Assembly (NCBI GenBank): GCA_946530565.1
Contig: CAMNAE010000075.1
Coordinates: 1-7,391 of the forward strand
DNA: 7,391 nucleotides
Reading direction: 5' to 3'
Source: an uncultured Oscillibacter sp.
GTDB lineage: Bacteria; Bacillota; Clostridia; Oscillospirales; Oscillospiraceae
In this document: positions 1 through 5,707 of the stretch, piece after piece
Numbering within the stretch: position 1 is the stretch's first letter
Layout: each line of letters opens with the position of its first letter
Notes under the pieces: generated by a model
Databases searched by the model: none
The model's input: the letters and a program-made list of their open reading frames with translations, nothing else
What the model was told of the DNA's origin: nothing
Translations under genes and position numbers: made by a program

Positions 1-558
1 TTCGACGAGATCGAGAAGGCACATCCGGATGTGCTCAATATCCTGCTTCAGATCCTCGACGACGGAGAGGTGACCGACGCGCACGGACGCAAGGTGAATT
101 TCGAGAACACCGTGATCGTCATGACGAGCAACGCCGGCAGCGAGGGCAAGGAGGGTACGGTCGGTTTCGACCGCAGTGCGAATGAGCAGGACCGCGACCG
201 GGCCATGAAGGCGCTTGAGCAGTTCCTGCGCCCGGAGTTCATCAACCGCGTCGACGCGGTGATCACCTTCAACCGGCTCGACGAGACACACTTTGCGCGG
301 ATCGCCGGGATCATGCTCGCTGAGCTGCGTGACTCCATGGCTGAAAAGGGGATCCACTTTACATATGATGACGATCTTTGCAGCTATCTCACCAGGAAGT
401 CCTTTTCCCGCACCTACGGCGCCCGGAACCTGCGGCGCACGATCCAGCGGGAGGTCGAGGATCCTCTGGCCAATACGATCATCAACAGCTACGATCATCC
501 TGTGACCGAAGTGCGCTGTGCGGTTGAAAACGACGCCGTGCACATCTACGCGCTTTAA
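1..558 (+). CDS. clpC: ClpC-type AAA+ unfoldase, C-terminal part (5' end outside window)
   Basis: This is the end of the second AAA+ module (D2) of a Clp/Hsp100 ATPase, open in frame from base 1, so the start lies upstream of the window. About 185 residues are visible. In order they show the Walker B region (FDEIEKAH, bases 1-24), sensor 1 (MTSNAG, 121-138), the arginine-finger segment RPEFINRVD, and the C-terminal small domain with the sensor 2 motif YGARNLRR. Just after sensor 1 there is a VGF tripeptide (160-168). In ClpA and ClpC the IGL/VGF loop at this place docks on ClpP, and ClpB lacks it. I therefore favour a ClpP-partner unfoldase (ClpC-like) that feeds substrates to a cytoplasmic protease, rather than the disaggregase ClpB. 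The N-domain and D1 are not visible, so ClpC, ClpE and related subtypes cannot be separated. No terminator is seen before the next gene 44 bases downstream, so co-transcription is plausible. Confidence 0.88.
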   Translation, partial: FDEIEKAHPDVLNILLQILDDGEVTDAHGRKVNFENTVIVMTSNAGSEGKEGTVGFDRSANEQDRDRAMKALEQFLRPEFINRVDAVITFNRLDETHFARIAGIMLAELRDSMAEKGIHFTYDDDLCSYLTRKSFSRTYGARNLRRTIQREVEDPLANTIINSYDHPVTEVRCAVENDAVHIYAL

Positions 559-602
559 GGAGCAGGACCTGATCCGATCGAATTTGAGGGGAGGAGACGG
601 CA

Positions 603-812
603 ATGCTGTTTCGAAAAGACATCGAACCCATGTGTCTCTACTGCGCACGGGGCGTGCGCCTGGGCGATCAGTCCGTTGGCTGCAGACGCTGCGGCGTCGT
701 GCCCGCCGACTATCACTGCAGGGCCTTCCGCTACGACCCGATGAAACGGATCCCGCCGCGTCCTGTCGCGCCGGATCCCGAAAAACACGCGCGAGAGGAG
801 TTTTCACTGTGA
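603..812 (+). CDS. Small zinc-ribbon-like protein of unknown function (69 aa)
   Basis: This encodes a 69-residue protein with five cysteines: C11 and C14 as CLYC, C27 and C30 as CRRC, and C39. The CxxC-x12-CxxC spacing looks like a small zinc ribbon, so metal binding is likely, but no function can be assigned. The second half is basic and proline-rich (RYDPMKRIPPRPV) and ends in EEFSL. From memory, short clostridial hypothetical proteins share the 'YDPxKRxPPxP ... FSL' ending, but this was not checked. The ATG at 603 has a good ribosome binding site (GGGGAGGAG at 588-596, six bases before the start), which favours it over the internal ATG at 630. The stop overlaps the GTG of the next gene as GTGA, which suggests translational coupling to the flavodoxin/ferredoxin protein. 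A role as a redox- or metal-responsive partner of that protein is possible but is only inference. Confidence 0.8.
   Translation: MLFRKDIEPMCLYCARGVRLGDQSVGCRRCGVVPADYHCRAFRYDPMKRIPPRPVAPDPEKHAREEFSL
794..800 (+). promoter_or_regulatory. Ribosome binding site that fixes the EFR1 start
   Basis: AGAGGAG lies eight bases before the GTG at 809. It decides between this GTG and the longer open frame that runs back to 518, which would overlap the two upstream genes and has no such site. The same bases encode the Glu-Glu near the end of the 69-residue protein. Confidence 0.75.
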
Positions 813-1630
813 GCGCTTCTGTGCCTGCTGTTCATGCCGTATTCTTCAGCCCGACCGGTTCTACGGGTAAGGTCTGCCTTGCTGCGGCCACGGCGATCGC
901 CGCGGCGAAGAGCCTTCCGTTCTATGAGCACGATCTGACACCGCCGAGTGCTCGTGCGAGTCTGGAACCCTTCGGCCCGGAAGACATCGTGGTCGCTGCG
1001 AGCCCGACCTACGCCGGAAAGCTTCCGAACAAGATCCTGCCGGATCTTGAGCGTCTTCTGGTCGGGCATGGCACGCGCGCACTTGCGGTCACGACCTTCG
1101 GCAACCGCTCGCCCGATAACTCTCTTGCCGAGCTCGCATCGCTTATGAATAAAAACGGCTTTTTGCTTGCAGGCGCTGCTTCGGTCGTATGCCGCCATGC
1201 GTTTTCGGACGCGCTTGCCGGCGGACGTCCGGATGAGCGGGATCTTGATGAGCTTGCCGATTGGGCCGTCATGGCCATCGATCACGCGTCAGCGCTCACT
1301 CTGGAGGAGATCCCCGGTGATGCCGCTGCGCCCTATTATGTACCGAAGGGCATTGACGGTCAGCCGGCGAAATTCTTAAAGGCGAAGCCTGTGACCGACC
1401 ACGCGCTTTGTGACGGCTGCGGTCTCTGCGCTGCCGCCTGCCCGGTCGGCTCGATCGATGCTGCGCAGAACTTTGAAGCCTTAGGTCTTTGTATCAAGTG
1501 CCAGGCCTGCGTCAGGCTCTGTCCGAAGGGCGCCAAGCATTTTGAGGATCCGGCGTTTCTGTCGCACGTCGCGATGCTCGAGGCCAATTTTGCCGGCCGC
1601 AATGAAAATCGATACTATCCGGCTCGATAA
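809..1630 (+). CDS. EFR1-family flavodoxin/ferredoxin fusion protein
   Basis: This encodes a 273-residue cytoplasmic electron-transfer protein. The N-terminal part resembles flavodoxin: FFSPTGSTGK at residues 12-21 fits the FMN phosphate loop, and ASPTYAGKLP (64-73) and TTFGNR (95-100) fit later flavin-contacting segments. The C-terminal part has two 4Fe-4S motifs, CDGCGLCAAACP (C201, C204, C207, C211) and CIKCQACVRLCP (C228, C231, C234, C238). This layout matches the family NCBI calls 'EFR1 family ferrodoxin', common in anaerobic Firmicutes, whose partners are mostly unknown. The protein probably passes electrons between an FMN and two clusters, but donor and acceptor cannot be named. I chose the GTG at 809 because it has a Shine-Dalgarno sequence eight bases upstream and overlaps the previous stop by four bases. 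A GTG at 821 is the alternative. The gene ends at a strong hairpin terminator. Confidence 0.88.
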   Translation: MSASVPAVHAVFFSPTGSTGKVCLAAATAIAAAKSLPFYEHDLTPPSARASLEPFGPEDIVVAASPTYAGKLPNKILPDLERLLVGHGTRALAVTTFGNRSPDNSLAELASLMNKNGFLLAGAASVVCRHAFSDALAGGRPDERDLDELADWAVMAIDHASALTLEEIPGDAAAPYYVPKGIDGQPAKFLKAKPVTDHALCDGCGLCAAACPVGSIDAAQNFEALGLCIKCQACVRLCPKGAKHFEDPAFLSHVAMLEANFAGRNENRYYPAR

Positions 1631-1670
1631 AAGAAAAACCTCGCTCTCATTTGAGAGCGAGGTTTTTCTT
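1631..1670. terminator. Bidirectional intrinsic terminator between convergent genes
   Basis: A perfect 19-bp inverted repeat occupies 1631-1649 and 1652-1670 with a two-base centre (in practice a loop of about four bases). The GC-rich core CCTCGCTCTC/GAGAGCGAGG is followed on the plus strand by TTTTTCTT, and because of the symmetry also on the minus strand. It starts right after the stop of the flavodoxin/ferredoxin gene and lies two bases past the glyA stop, so one element can end both transcripts. Confidence 0.95.
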
Positions 1671-1672
1671 CC

Positions 1673-2926
1673 TTACTGATAGATCGGGAAGGCGGCGCAG
1701 AGGCTGTTGACCTCTTCTTTGACGCGTGCGGCGTTCGCCTCCGGATCGCGGGCCATGTCGGCCATCCAGGCGGCGATCTTGACCATCTCGGGCTCCTTGA
1801 AGCCGCGGGAGGTGACCGCCGGAGTGCCGACGCGGATGCCGCTCGTCACGAAAGGCTTTTCGGGATCGTTCGGGATCGCGTTCTTGTTGACGGTGATCTG
1901 CACCTCGTCGAGGAGATGCTCATAGACCTTGCCGGTGATGTGGAAGGGACGCAGATCGACGAGCATCAGGTGGTTGTCGGTGCCGCCGCTCACAAGGCGG
2001 AAGCCCTGCTTTGTGAGCTCGGATGCAAGCACGGCCGCGTTCTTGACGATCTGACGGCCGTATTCTTTGAACGAGGGCTGCAGGGCCTCGCCGAGGCAGA
2101 CAGCCTTGGCCGCAATGATGTGCTCGAGCGGACCGCCCTGCGTGCCGGGGAAGACAGCAGAGTTGATCTTCTTGTAGAGATCCTCATCGTTGCAGAGGAT
2201 CAATCCGCCGCGCGGGCCGCGCAGGGTCTTGTGGGTCGTGGTGGTCACGATGTGGGCCCAAGGGAAGGGTGAGGGATGCTCGCCGGCAGCGACGAGACCC
2301 GCGATGTGAGCAATATCGGCCATGAGATAGGCACCGACCTCGTCAGCGATCTCACGGAATTTCTTGAAATCGATCGTGCGGGGATAGGCGCTCGCACCGC
2401 AGACGATCAGAACGGGCTTGCATTCTTTCGCGGTCTTTAAAAGTGCATCGTAGTCGATCGTCTCGGTCTCGTCATTCAGGCCGTAGGGCACGATGTTGAA
2501 GTACTTGCCGGAGATATTGACCGGGCTGCCGTGGGAGAGATGACCGCCGTGCGCGAGGTTCATGCCCATGATCGTGTCGCCGGGCTTGGCAACTGCGAAG
2601 AATGCCGCGAGGTTCGCATTTGCGCCGGAGTGGGGCTGGACGTTTGCATACTTGCAGCCGAAGAGCCTGCAGGCGCGCTGACGCGCGATCTCCTCAGTCA
2701 CATCGACCGCGTAGCAGCCGCCGTAATAGCGCTTGCCGGGATAGCCCTCGGCGTATTTGTTGGTGAGCACGGAGCCCATTGCGTGGAGCACAGCCTCGGA
2801 AACGATGTTCTCGGAGGCGATCAGCTCGATGTTGCGGCCCTCGCGGGCGAGCTCCTCCTGCATGGCGTTGCCGACCTCGGGGTCGACGGCTTTGATGTAG
2901 TCCAGGTTCTGCTGAATGAGAGACAT
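1673..2926 (-). CDS. glyA: Serine hydroxymethyltransferase
   Basis: This PLP enzyme interconverts serine + THF with glycine + 5,10-methylene-THF and is a main source of one-carbon units. The 417-residue length equals that of E. coli GlyA. Visible hallmarks include [10 protein letters not shown] (34-43), [13 protein letters not shown] (58-70), the PLP-contacting segment [10 protein letters not shown] (98-107), [12 protein letters not shown] (202-213) and the lysine that forms the Schiff base, K233 in [14 protein letters not shown]. No key residue appears to be missing. I chose the ATG at 2926 (MSLIQQN) because it has AGGAGG ten bases upstream. A start at 2965 would put 13 atypical residues ahead of the family's normal N-terminus. 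The gene follows 5-formyl-THF cyclo-ligase on the same strand after 150 bp and probably has its own promoter. It shares its terminator with the convergent gene. Confidence 0.98.
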   Translation of the reverse strand: MSLIQQNLDYIKAVDPEVGNAMQEELAREGRNIELIASENIVSEAVLHAMGSVLTNKYAEGYPGKRYYGGCYAVDVTEEIARQRACRLFGCKYANVQPHSGANANLAAFFAVAKPGDTIMGMNLAHGGHLSHGSPVNISGKYFNIVPYGLNDETETIDYDALLKTAKECKPVLIVCGASAYPRTIDFKKFREIADEVGAYLMADIAHIAGLVAAGEHPSPFPWAHIVTTTTHKTLRGPRGGLILCNDEDLYKKINSAVFPGTQGGPLEHIIAAKAVCLGEALQPSFKEYGRQIVKNAAVLASELTKQGFRLVSGGTDNHLMLVDLRPFHITGKVYEHLLDEVQITVNKNAIPNDPEKPFVTSGIRVGTPAVTSRGFKEPEMVKIAAWMADMARDPEANAARVKEEVNSLCAAFPIYQ

Positions 2927-2936
2927 GCTGCATCGT

Positions 2937-2942
2937 CCTCCT
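2937..2942 (-). promoter_or_regulatory. Ribosome binding site that fixes the glyA start
   Basis: On the minus strand AGGAGG lies ten bases before the ATG at 2926. It supports that ATG over the in-frame ATG at 2965. The ATG at 2933 is out of frame and too close to the site. Confidence 0.85.
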
Positions 2943-2979
2943 GCGAAGATTAGTTCAATAAGCAATATAGGTAGTATCT

Positions 2980-3008
2980 ATTCTATCGGCTGAGAGTGGA
3001 AAATACAA
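2980..3008 (-). promoter_or_regulatory. Candidate sigma-A-type promoter of glyA
   Basis: On the minus strand TTGTAT (3003-3008) and TAGAAT (2980-2985) are separated by exactly 17 bases. The -10 matches TATAAT at five of six positions. The -35 matches TTGACA at only three, the first three. The A/T-rich stretch upstream (about 3017-3037) could act as an UP element. The resulting leader would be about 45-50 bases, too short for a glycine or other riboswitch. It was found by eye, so confidence is moderate. Confidence 0.5.
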
Positions 3009-3019
3009 GTGCCGATTTC

Positions 3020-3037
3020 AACGTTTTTTTTAACGTT
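3020..3037. repeat. Paired AACGTT palindromes around a T6 tract upstream of glyA
   Basis: Two copies of the self-complementary hexamer AACGTT (3020-3025 and 3032-3037) flank six T residues. Read on the minus strand they lie 12-29 bases upstream of the candidate glyA -35. This could be an operator for a dimeric regulator, or simply an A-tract UP element. The sequence alone does not decide. Confidence 0.45.
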
Positions 3038-3041
3038 TCAG

Positions 3042-3063
3042 GCCATATTTGCACAGATATGGC
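3042..3063. repeat. Inverted repeat GCCATAT-N8-ATATGGC between cyclo-ligase gene and glyA
   Basis: A perfect 7-bp stem (3042-3048 with 3057-3063) and an eight-base loop begin about 13 bases past the cyclo-ligase stop. On the minus strand it is followed by CTGAAACG and then an A-run, not a T-run, so it is not a standard intrinsic terminator for that gene. It may stabilise the mRNA 3' end or be a regulator site for glyA. Confidence 0.45.
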
Positions 3064-3076
3064 AGAAATGCCGTGA

Positions 3077-3661
3077 TCAGGCGAGCTCGGGCACACCGTC
3101 TTCATAGAGCGTATGCTCGCTGAGCACCCAAGGTACCGGGCGATCGTGGGGCTCCACGGGCAGCTCCTCCTGCAGGAGCTTCTCACGGCAGAGGAGAAGG
3201 GCGTCACCGGGATAGGCCGCTAAAAAACGGTCATAGTAGCCACCGCCTCTTCCGAGCCTGCGCCCGTCGCGCGCGCAGGCGAGACAGGGGATGACGGCAA
3301 GATCGATCGAATCCGGCTGCGTCCGCTCGGCCGTCTCCGGCGGCTCCGGGATCCCGAAGGCACCGGGGATCAGCTCCGAGAGCGAGTGAAGGCGACAGAG
3401 CTCCATGATCCCGGCTGAGACGCAGCGGGGGACATAGAGGGCTTTGTTCTGAGAGAGCGCCGCCTCGAGGATCGGCTGCGTGTCGATCTCGCCTCTGACT
3501 CCGATAAAGCAGAAGATGCTCTTTGCCATGTCAAAAGCGGGCATCGCAACAAGACGGCGGCAGATCTCAAATGATGAGTAAAGCAGATATTTTTCAGAGA
3601 GTGATCGTTCACGCTCCCGCATTTTTTCGCGCAGCAGTTTTTTTTTCGCACTGACAGTCAT
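3077..3661 (-). CDS. fau: 5-formyltetrahydrofolate cyclo-ligase (5,10-methenyl-THF synthetase)
   Basis: This cytoplasmic enzyme uses ATP to convert 5-formyl-THF to 5,10-methenyl-THF, returning a storage or inhibitory folate to the one-carbon pool. At 194 residues it is of normal length for the family. It shows the basic N-terminal helix (KKKLLREKMRERERSL, 6-21), the GEIDT segment (57-61), YVPR (76-79), AFGIPEP (101-107) and the nucleotide-loop signature LGRGGGYYDRFL (136-147). The ATG at 3661 has AGGAG about ten bases upstream. It lies only 63 bp after potD, but a strong terminator fills that gap, so it is probably not fully co-expressed with the transporter. No clear promoter was seen between terminator and start, so expression may rely on read-through or on a promoter inside potD. 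glyA follows, which fits its folate role. The symbol fau (ygfA) is the E. coli name. Confidence 0.95.
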   Translation of the reverse strand: MTVSAKKKLLREKMRERERSLSEKYLLYSSFEICRRLVAMPAFDMAKSIFCFIGVRGEIDTQPILEAALSQNKALYVPRCVSAGIMELCRLHSLSELIPGAFGIPEPPETAERTQPDSIDLAVIPCLACARDGRRLGRGGGYYDRFLAAYPGDALLLCREKLLQEELPVEPHDRPVPWVLSEHTLYEDGVPELA

Positions 3662-3678
3662 AGCTCCAGGCTCCTTTT

Positions 3679-3716
3679 AAAAAGCACCCCGGCGCTTACC
3701 TGGCGCGCCGGGGCAC
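3679..3716 (-). terminator. Intrinsic terminator after potD, abutting the next gene's RBS
   Basis: Read on the minus strand, GTGCCCCGGCGC (3705-3716) pairs with GCGCCGGGGTGC (3684-3695) over a nine-base loop. There are nine perfect GC pairs plus a G-U, a U-G and a G-C pair at the base, followed directly by TTTTT (3679-3683). It begins nine bases past the potD stop. The T-tract is followed by AAAA and then GGAG (3671-3674), the ribosome binding site of the cyclo-ligase gene. The hairpin therefore sits in that gene's leader for any read-through transcript. Confidence 0.92.
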
Positions 3717-3724
3717 AGCATTTG

Positions 3725-4834
3725 TCAGATGCCGAGCTCGGTCCAGAGCTCGTTGTAGAGATCCAGCGTCTCCTGCGGGAGGTTCACATAGACCTCGCAG
3801 CGCTCAAGGACCTCGGGCGGCGCGGCCATGATGTTGTAGATCTCCTCGTCGAGCGCTTCGCCGTATTCCTCTTCGTAGTAGTCGGGATACTGCGCAAGAG
3901 CCTCCTGGTTCGGCGATGCGTACCAGATATAGTCCATGTTCCTCAGGTTCGACTCGGTCGAGGCAATGAAGTTGATCCAGGCCTCGGCATTTTCTTTGTG
4001 CTGGGCGGTCTTTAAGACGCACATCGCGTCGACGAACCAGTTGGAGCCCTCCTCTGGGACCACATAGGCAAGGTCTTCGTTGTTTTCAAGCATGGTGAGG
4101 TAATCGCCGGCGTAGTACATCGAGATCGCCGCGTTGCCGCCCTCCATCTTCTGGTAGATTTCATCCATCACGAAGCTCTGGTACACGCCCTGCTCTTTGG
4201 CGCCGCGCAGAAGCGCGAAGGCCTCGCGGATCTCGGCTTCGTCGGTCGTGTTGATCGAATAGCCGAGATAGCACAGCGCCGCCATCAGCGCGTCGCGGGA
4301 GTTGCGGATCATGAGCACATTTCCGGCGTATTTCGGGTCGAACATCGCGCTCCAGCTCGTGATCTCGTCGTCGATCATCGCGGTGTTGTAAATGATGCCG
4401 ACGGTGCCCCAGGTGTAGGGGACGGTGTAGAGATTGTCGGGGTCGTAGCTCAGATGCGTATACTGCGGGTCGATCAGGCTGAAATTCGGGATATTGTCGT
4501 AGTTGAGCTCTGCGAGCATATCTTCTTTGATGAGCCGCGCGATCATGTAGTCCGAGGGTACGACCACATCGTAGTCCACACCGCCCATCTTGAGCTGGGA
4601 GTAGAGCGCCTCGTTGCTCTCAGCGGTCTGGTAGTTCACGTGGATGCCGGTCTCGGCCTCGAACTCGTCGATCAGGGATTCATCGATGTACTCGCCCCAG
4701 GAGCAGACGTTGACGACGTTTTCGAAGCTCTGGGCGGAGCCGGAGGAAGAGGAAGAGCTGCCGCTGTTGCCGGAGCAGGCGGCCGTGCCGAGCAGAGTGA
4801 CAGCGCTCAGCACAAGGGCAATCGCTTTTTTCAT
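3725..4834 (-). CDS. potD: Spermidine/putrescine-binding lipoprotein PotD
   Basis: This is the extracytoplasmic substrate-binding protein of a polyamine ABC importer, 369 residues long. The N-terminus is a lipoprotein signal peptide (MKK, hydrophobic core, LLGTAAC) with the lipidated cysteine at C20. A Ser/Gly-rich linker (21-37) holds the domain off the membrane. The body matches PotD: VCSWGEYID (43-51, like NWTEY in E. coli), ESNEALYSQLK (72-82), YDVVVPSDY (88-96), VPYTWGTVGIIYN (138-150), EGSNWFVDAM (262-271) and ASPNQEALA (306-314). The ATG at 4834 has AGGAGG seven bases upstream, and this site overlaps the potC stop, so the two are translationally coupled. The putative ligand-contact segment IRNSRDAL differs from E. 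coli (see findings), so spermidine versus putrescine preference is uncertain. A strong terminator follows the gene. Confidence 0.95.
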   Translation of the reverse strand: MKKAIALVLSAVTLLGTAACSGNSGSSSSSSGSAQSFENVVNVCSWGEYIDESLIDEFEAETGIHVNYQTAESNEALYSQLKMGGVDYDVVVPSDYMIARLIKEDMLAELNYDNIPNFSLIDPQYTHLSYDPDNLYTVPYTWGTVGIIYNTAMIDDEITSWSAMFDPKYAGNVLMIRNSRDALMAALCYLGYSINTTDEAEIREAFALLRGAKEQGVYQSFVMDEIYQKMEGGNAAISMYYAGDYLTMLENNEDLAYVVPEEGSNWFVDAMCVLKTAQHKENAEAWINFIASTESNLRNMDYIWYASPNQEALAQYPDYYEEEYGEALDEEIYNIMAAPPEVLERCEVYVNLPQETLDLYNELWTELGI

Positions 4835-4846
4835 GGGTATACCTCC

Positions 4847-5707
4847 TTAGGGGCACGTCTTGGCGGCGCGGCGGGATTCACGAAGATTGATGAGGGCGAG
4901 CAGGATCAGCACCGTCAGGAACAAAAGGGTCGAGACCGCGTTGATCTGGGGCGTCACCCGCTTTTTGGTCATGCCGTAGATCGTCATGGCCAGGGTGGAA
5001 GAGGATGAGCCCGCGGTGAAGTAGCTGATCACGAAATCGTCGATGCTCATCGTGAAAGCGGTCAGCGCACCGGAAACAATGCCGGGCTTGATCTCAGGCA
5101 GGATCACTTTGAAGAAGGCCTGCATCCACGTGCAGCCGAGATCCTGCGCCGCGTCGACAAGGTTCTTATCCATCTGACGAAGCTTCGGACTTACCGACAG
5201 GATCACATAGGGGATATTGAAGCCAATGTGCGCGATCAAAAGCGTTCCGAAACCCATGCTGAGCTGTTCTTTGAGATGCACGAAGTTCTGCACGCCATTG
5301 AACCAGTGTGCAAAGCTGCCATAGAAGCCGAAGAAGGCGACGAAGAGCAGACACAGGCTCACGCCGGTCACGATGTCGGCGTTCATCATCGGGATATTGT
5401 TCACGGTCACGAGCGGGCCGCGGATCTCGCGCCGCATCGCAAAGAAGCCGATCGCGGCAAAGGTGCCGGCGACAGTCGCGATGACTGTTGCAAGGGCCGA
5501 GACCAGAAGCGTCGTATAGACGCTCTGCAGGATCAGGCGGTTGTGGAAAAGCTCACCGTACCAGTGCAGAGAAAAGCCCTTCCAGACCGAGCCGCTGTTG
5601 CCTGCATTGAAGGAGAAGAGGATCAAAAGGATGATCGGCGCGTAGAGGAACACGAAGACCAGAATGATCAAAAGCCGGCTCACGAAGCCGTTCTTTTTGT
5701 CGTTCAC
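4847..5707 (-). CDS. potC: Polyamine ABC transporter permease PotC
   Basis: This is one of two inner-membrane permease subunits of the importer, 286 residues from the GTG at 5707. It has about six hydrophobic segments, the first being LLIILVFVFLYAPIILLIL (12-30). The cytoplasmic EAA-type loop that docks on PotA is DAAQDLGCTWMQAFFKVILP (185-204). The segment SIDDFVISYFTAG (221-233) is typical of PotC. The GTG overlaps the potB stop (GTGA) and has AGGAGG ten bases upstream. An ATG at 5761 would add 18 polar residues that lie wholly within the potB frame and is rejected. Between the third and fourth hydrophobic segments there is an extra polar/aromatic stretch (about 129-150) that I do not recall in E. 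coli PotC. The potD Shine-Dalgarno sequence overlaps its stop codon. Confidence 0.95.
   Translation of the reverse strand: MNDKKNGFVSRLLIILVFVFLYAPIILLILFSFNAGNSGSVWKGFSLHWYGELFHNRLILQSVYTTLLVSALATVIATVAGTFAAIGFFAMRREIRGPLVTVNNIPMMNADIVTGVSLCLLFVAFFGFYGSFAHWFNGVQNFVHLKEQLSMGFGTLLIAHIGFNIPYVILSVSPKLRQMDKNLVDAAQDLGCTWMQAFFKVILPEIKPGIVSGALTAFTMSIDDFVISYFTAGSSSSTLAMTIYGMTKKRVTPQINAVSTLLFLTVLILLALINLRESRRAAKTCP

Noticed and set aside
518..808. Longer 5' extension of the EFR1 reading frame
   Set aside because: It overlaps the end of clpC and the whole 69-residue gene in another frame, has no ribosome binding site, and reads as Arg-rich low-quality sequence. The GTG at 809 begins the flavodoxin fold directly.
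731..1285. 184-codon open frame on the minus strand opposite the EFR1 gene
   Set aside because: A shadow of GC-rich codon bias: Arg-rich, no family motif, no ribosome binding site, fully antisense to a well-supported gene.
1916..2953. Plus-strand open frames of 118 and 140 codons inside glyA
   Set aside because: Antisense to an intact, full-length glyA. The translations mirror its codons and show no recognisable domain.
2927..3076. Glycine riboswitch upstream of glyA
   Set aside because: The candidate promoter leaves a leader of only about 50 bases, and no glycine aptamer core was recognised. The repeats present are short palindromes.
4724..4774. Serine-rich tract in PotD as a possible frameshift or insertion
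   Set aside because: It stays in frame directly after the lipobox cysteine and uses mixed serine codons, which fits a normal lipoprotein linker.
4454..5008. 184-codon plus-strand open frame opposite potD and potC
   Set aside because: Spans the potC/potD junction antisense to both and is rich in Val, Asp and Gly as expected for a shadow frame. No start signal.
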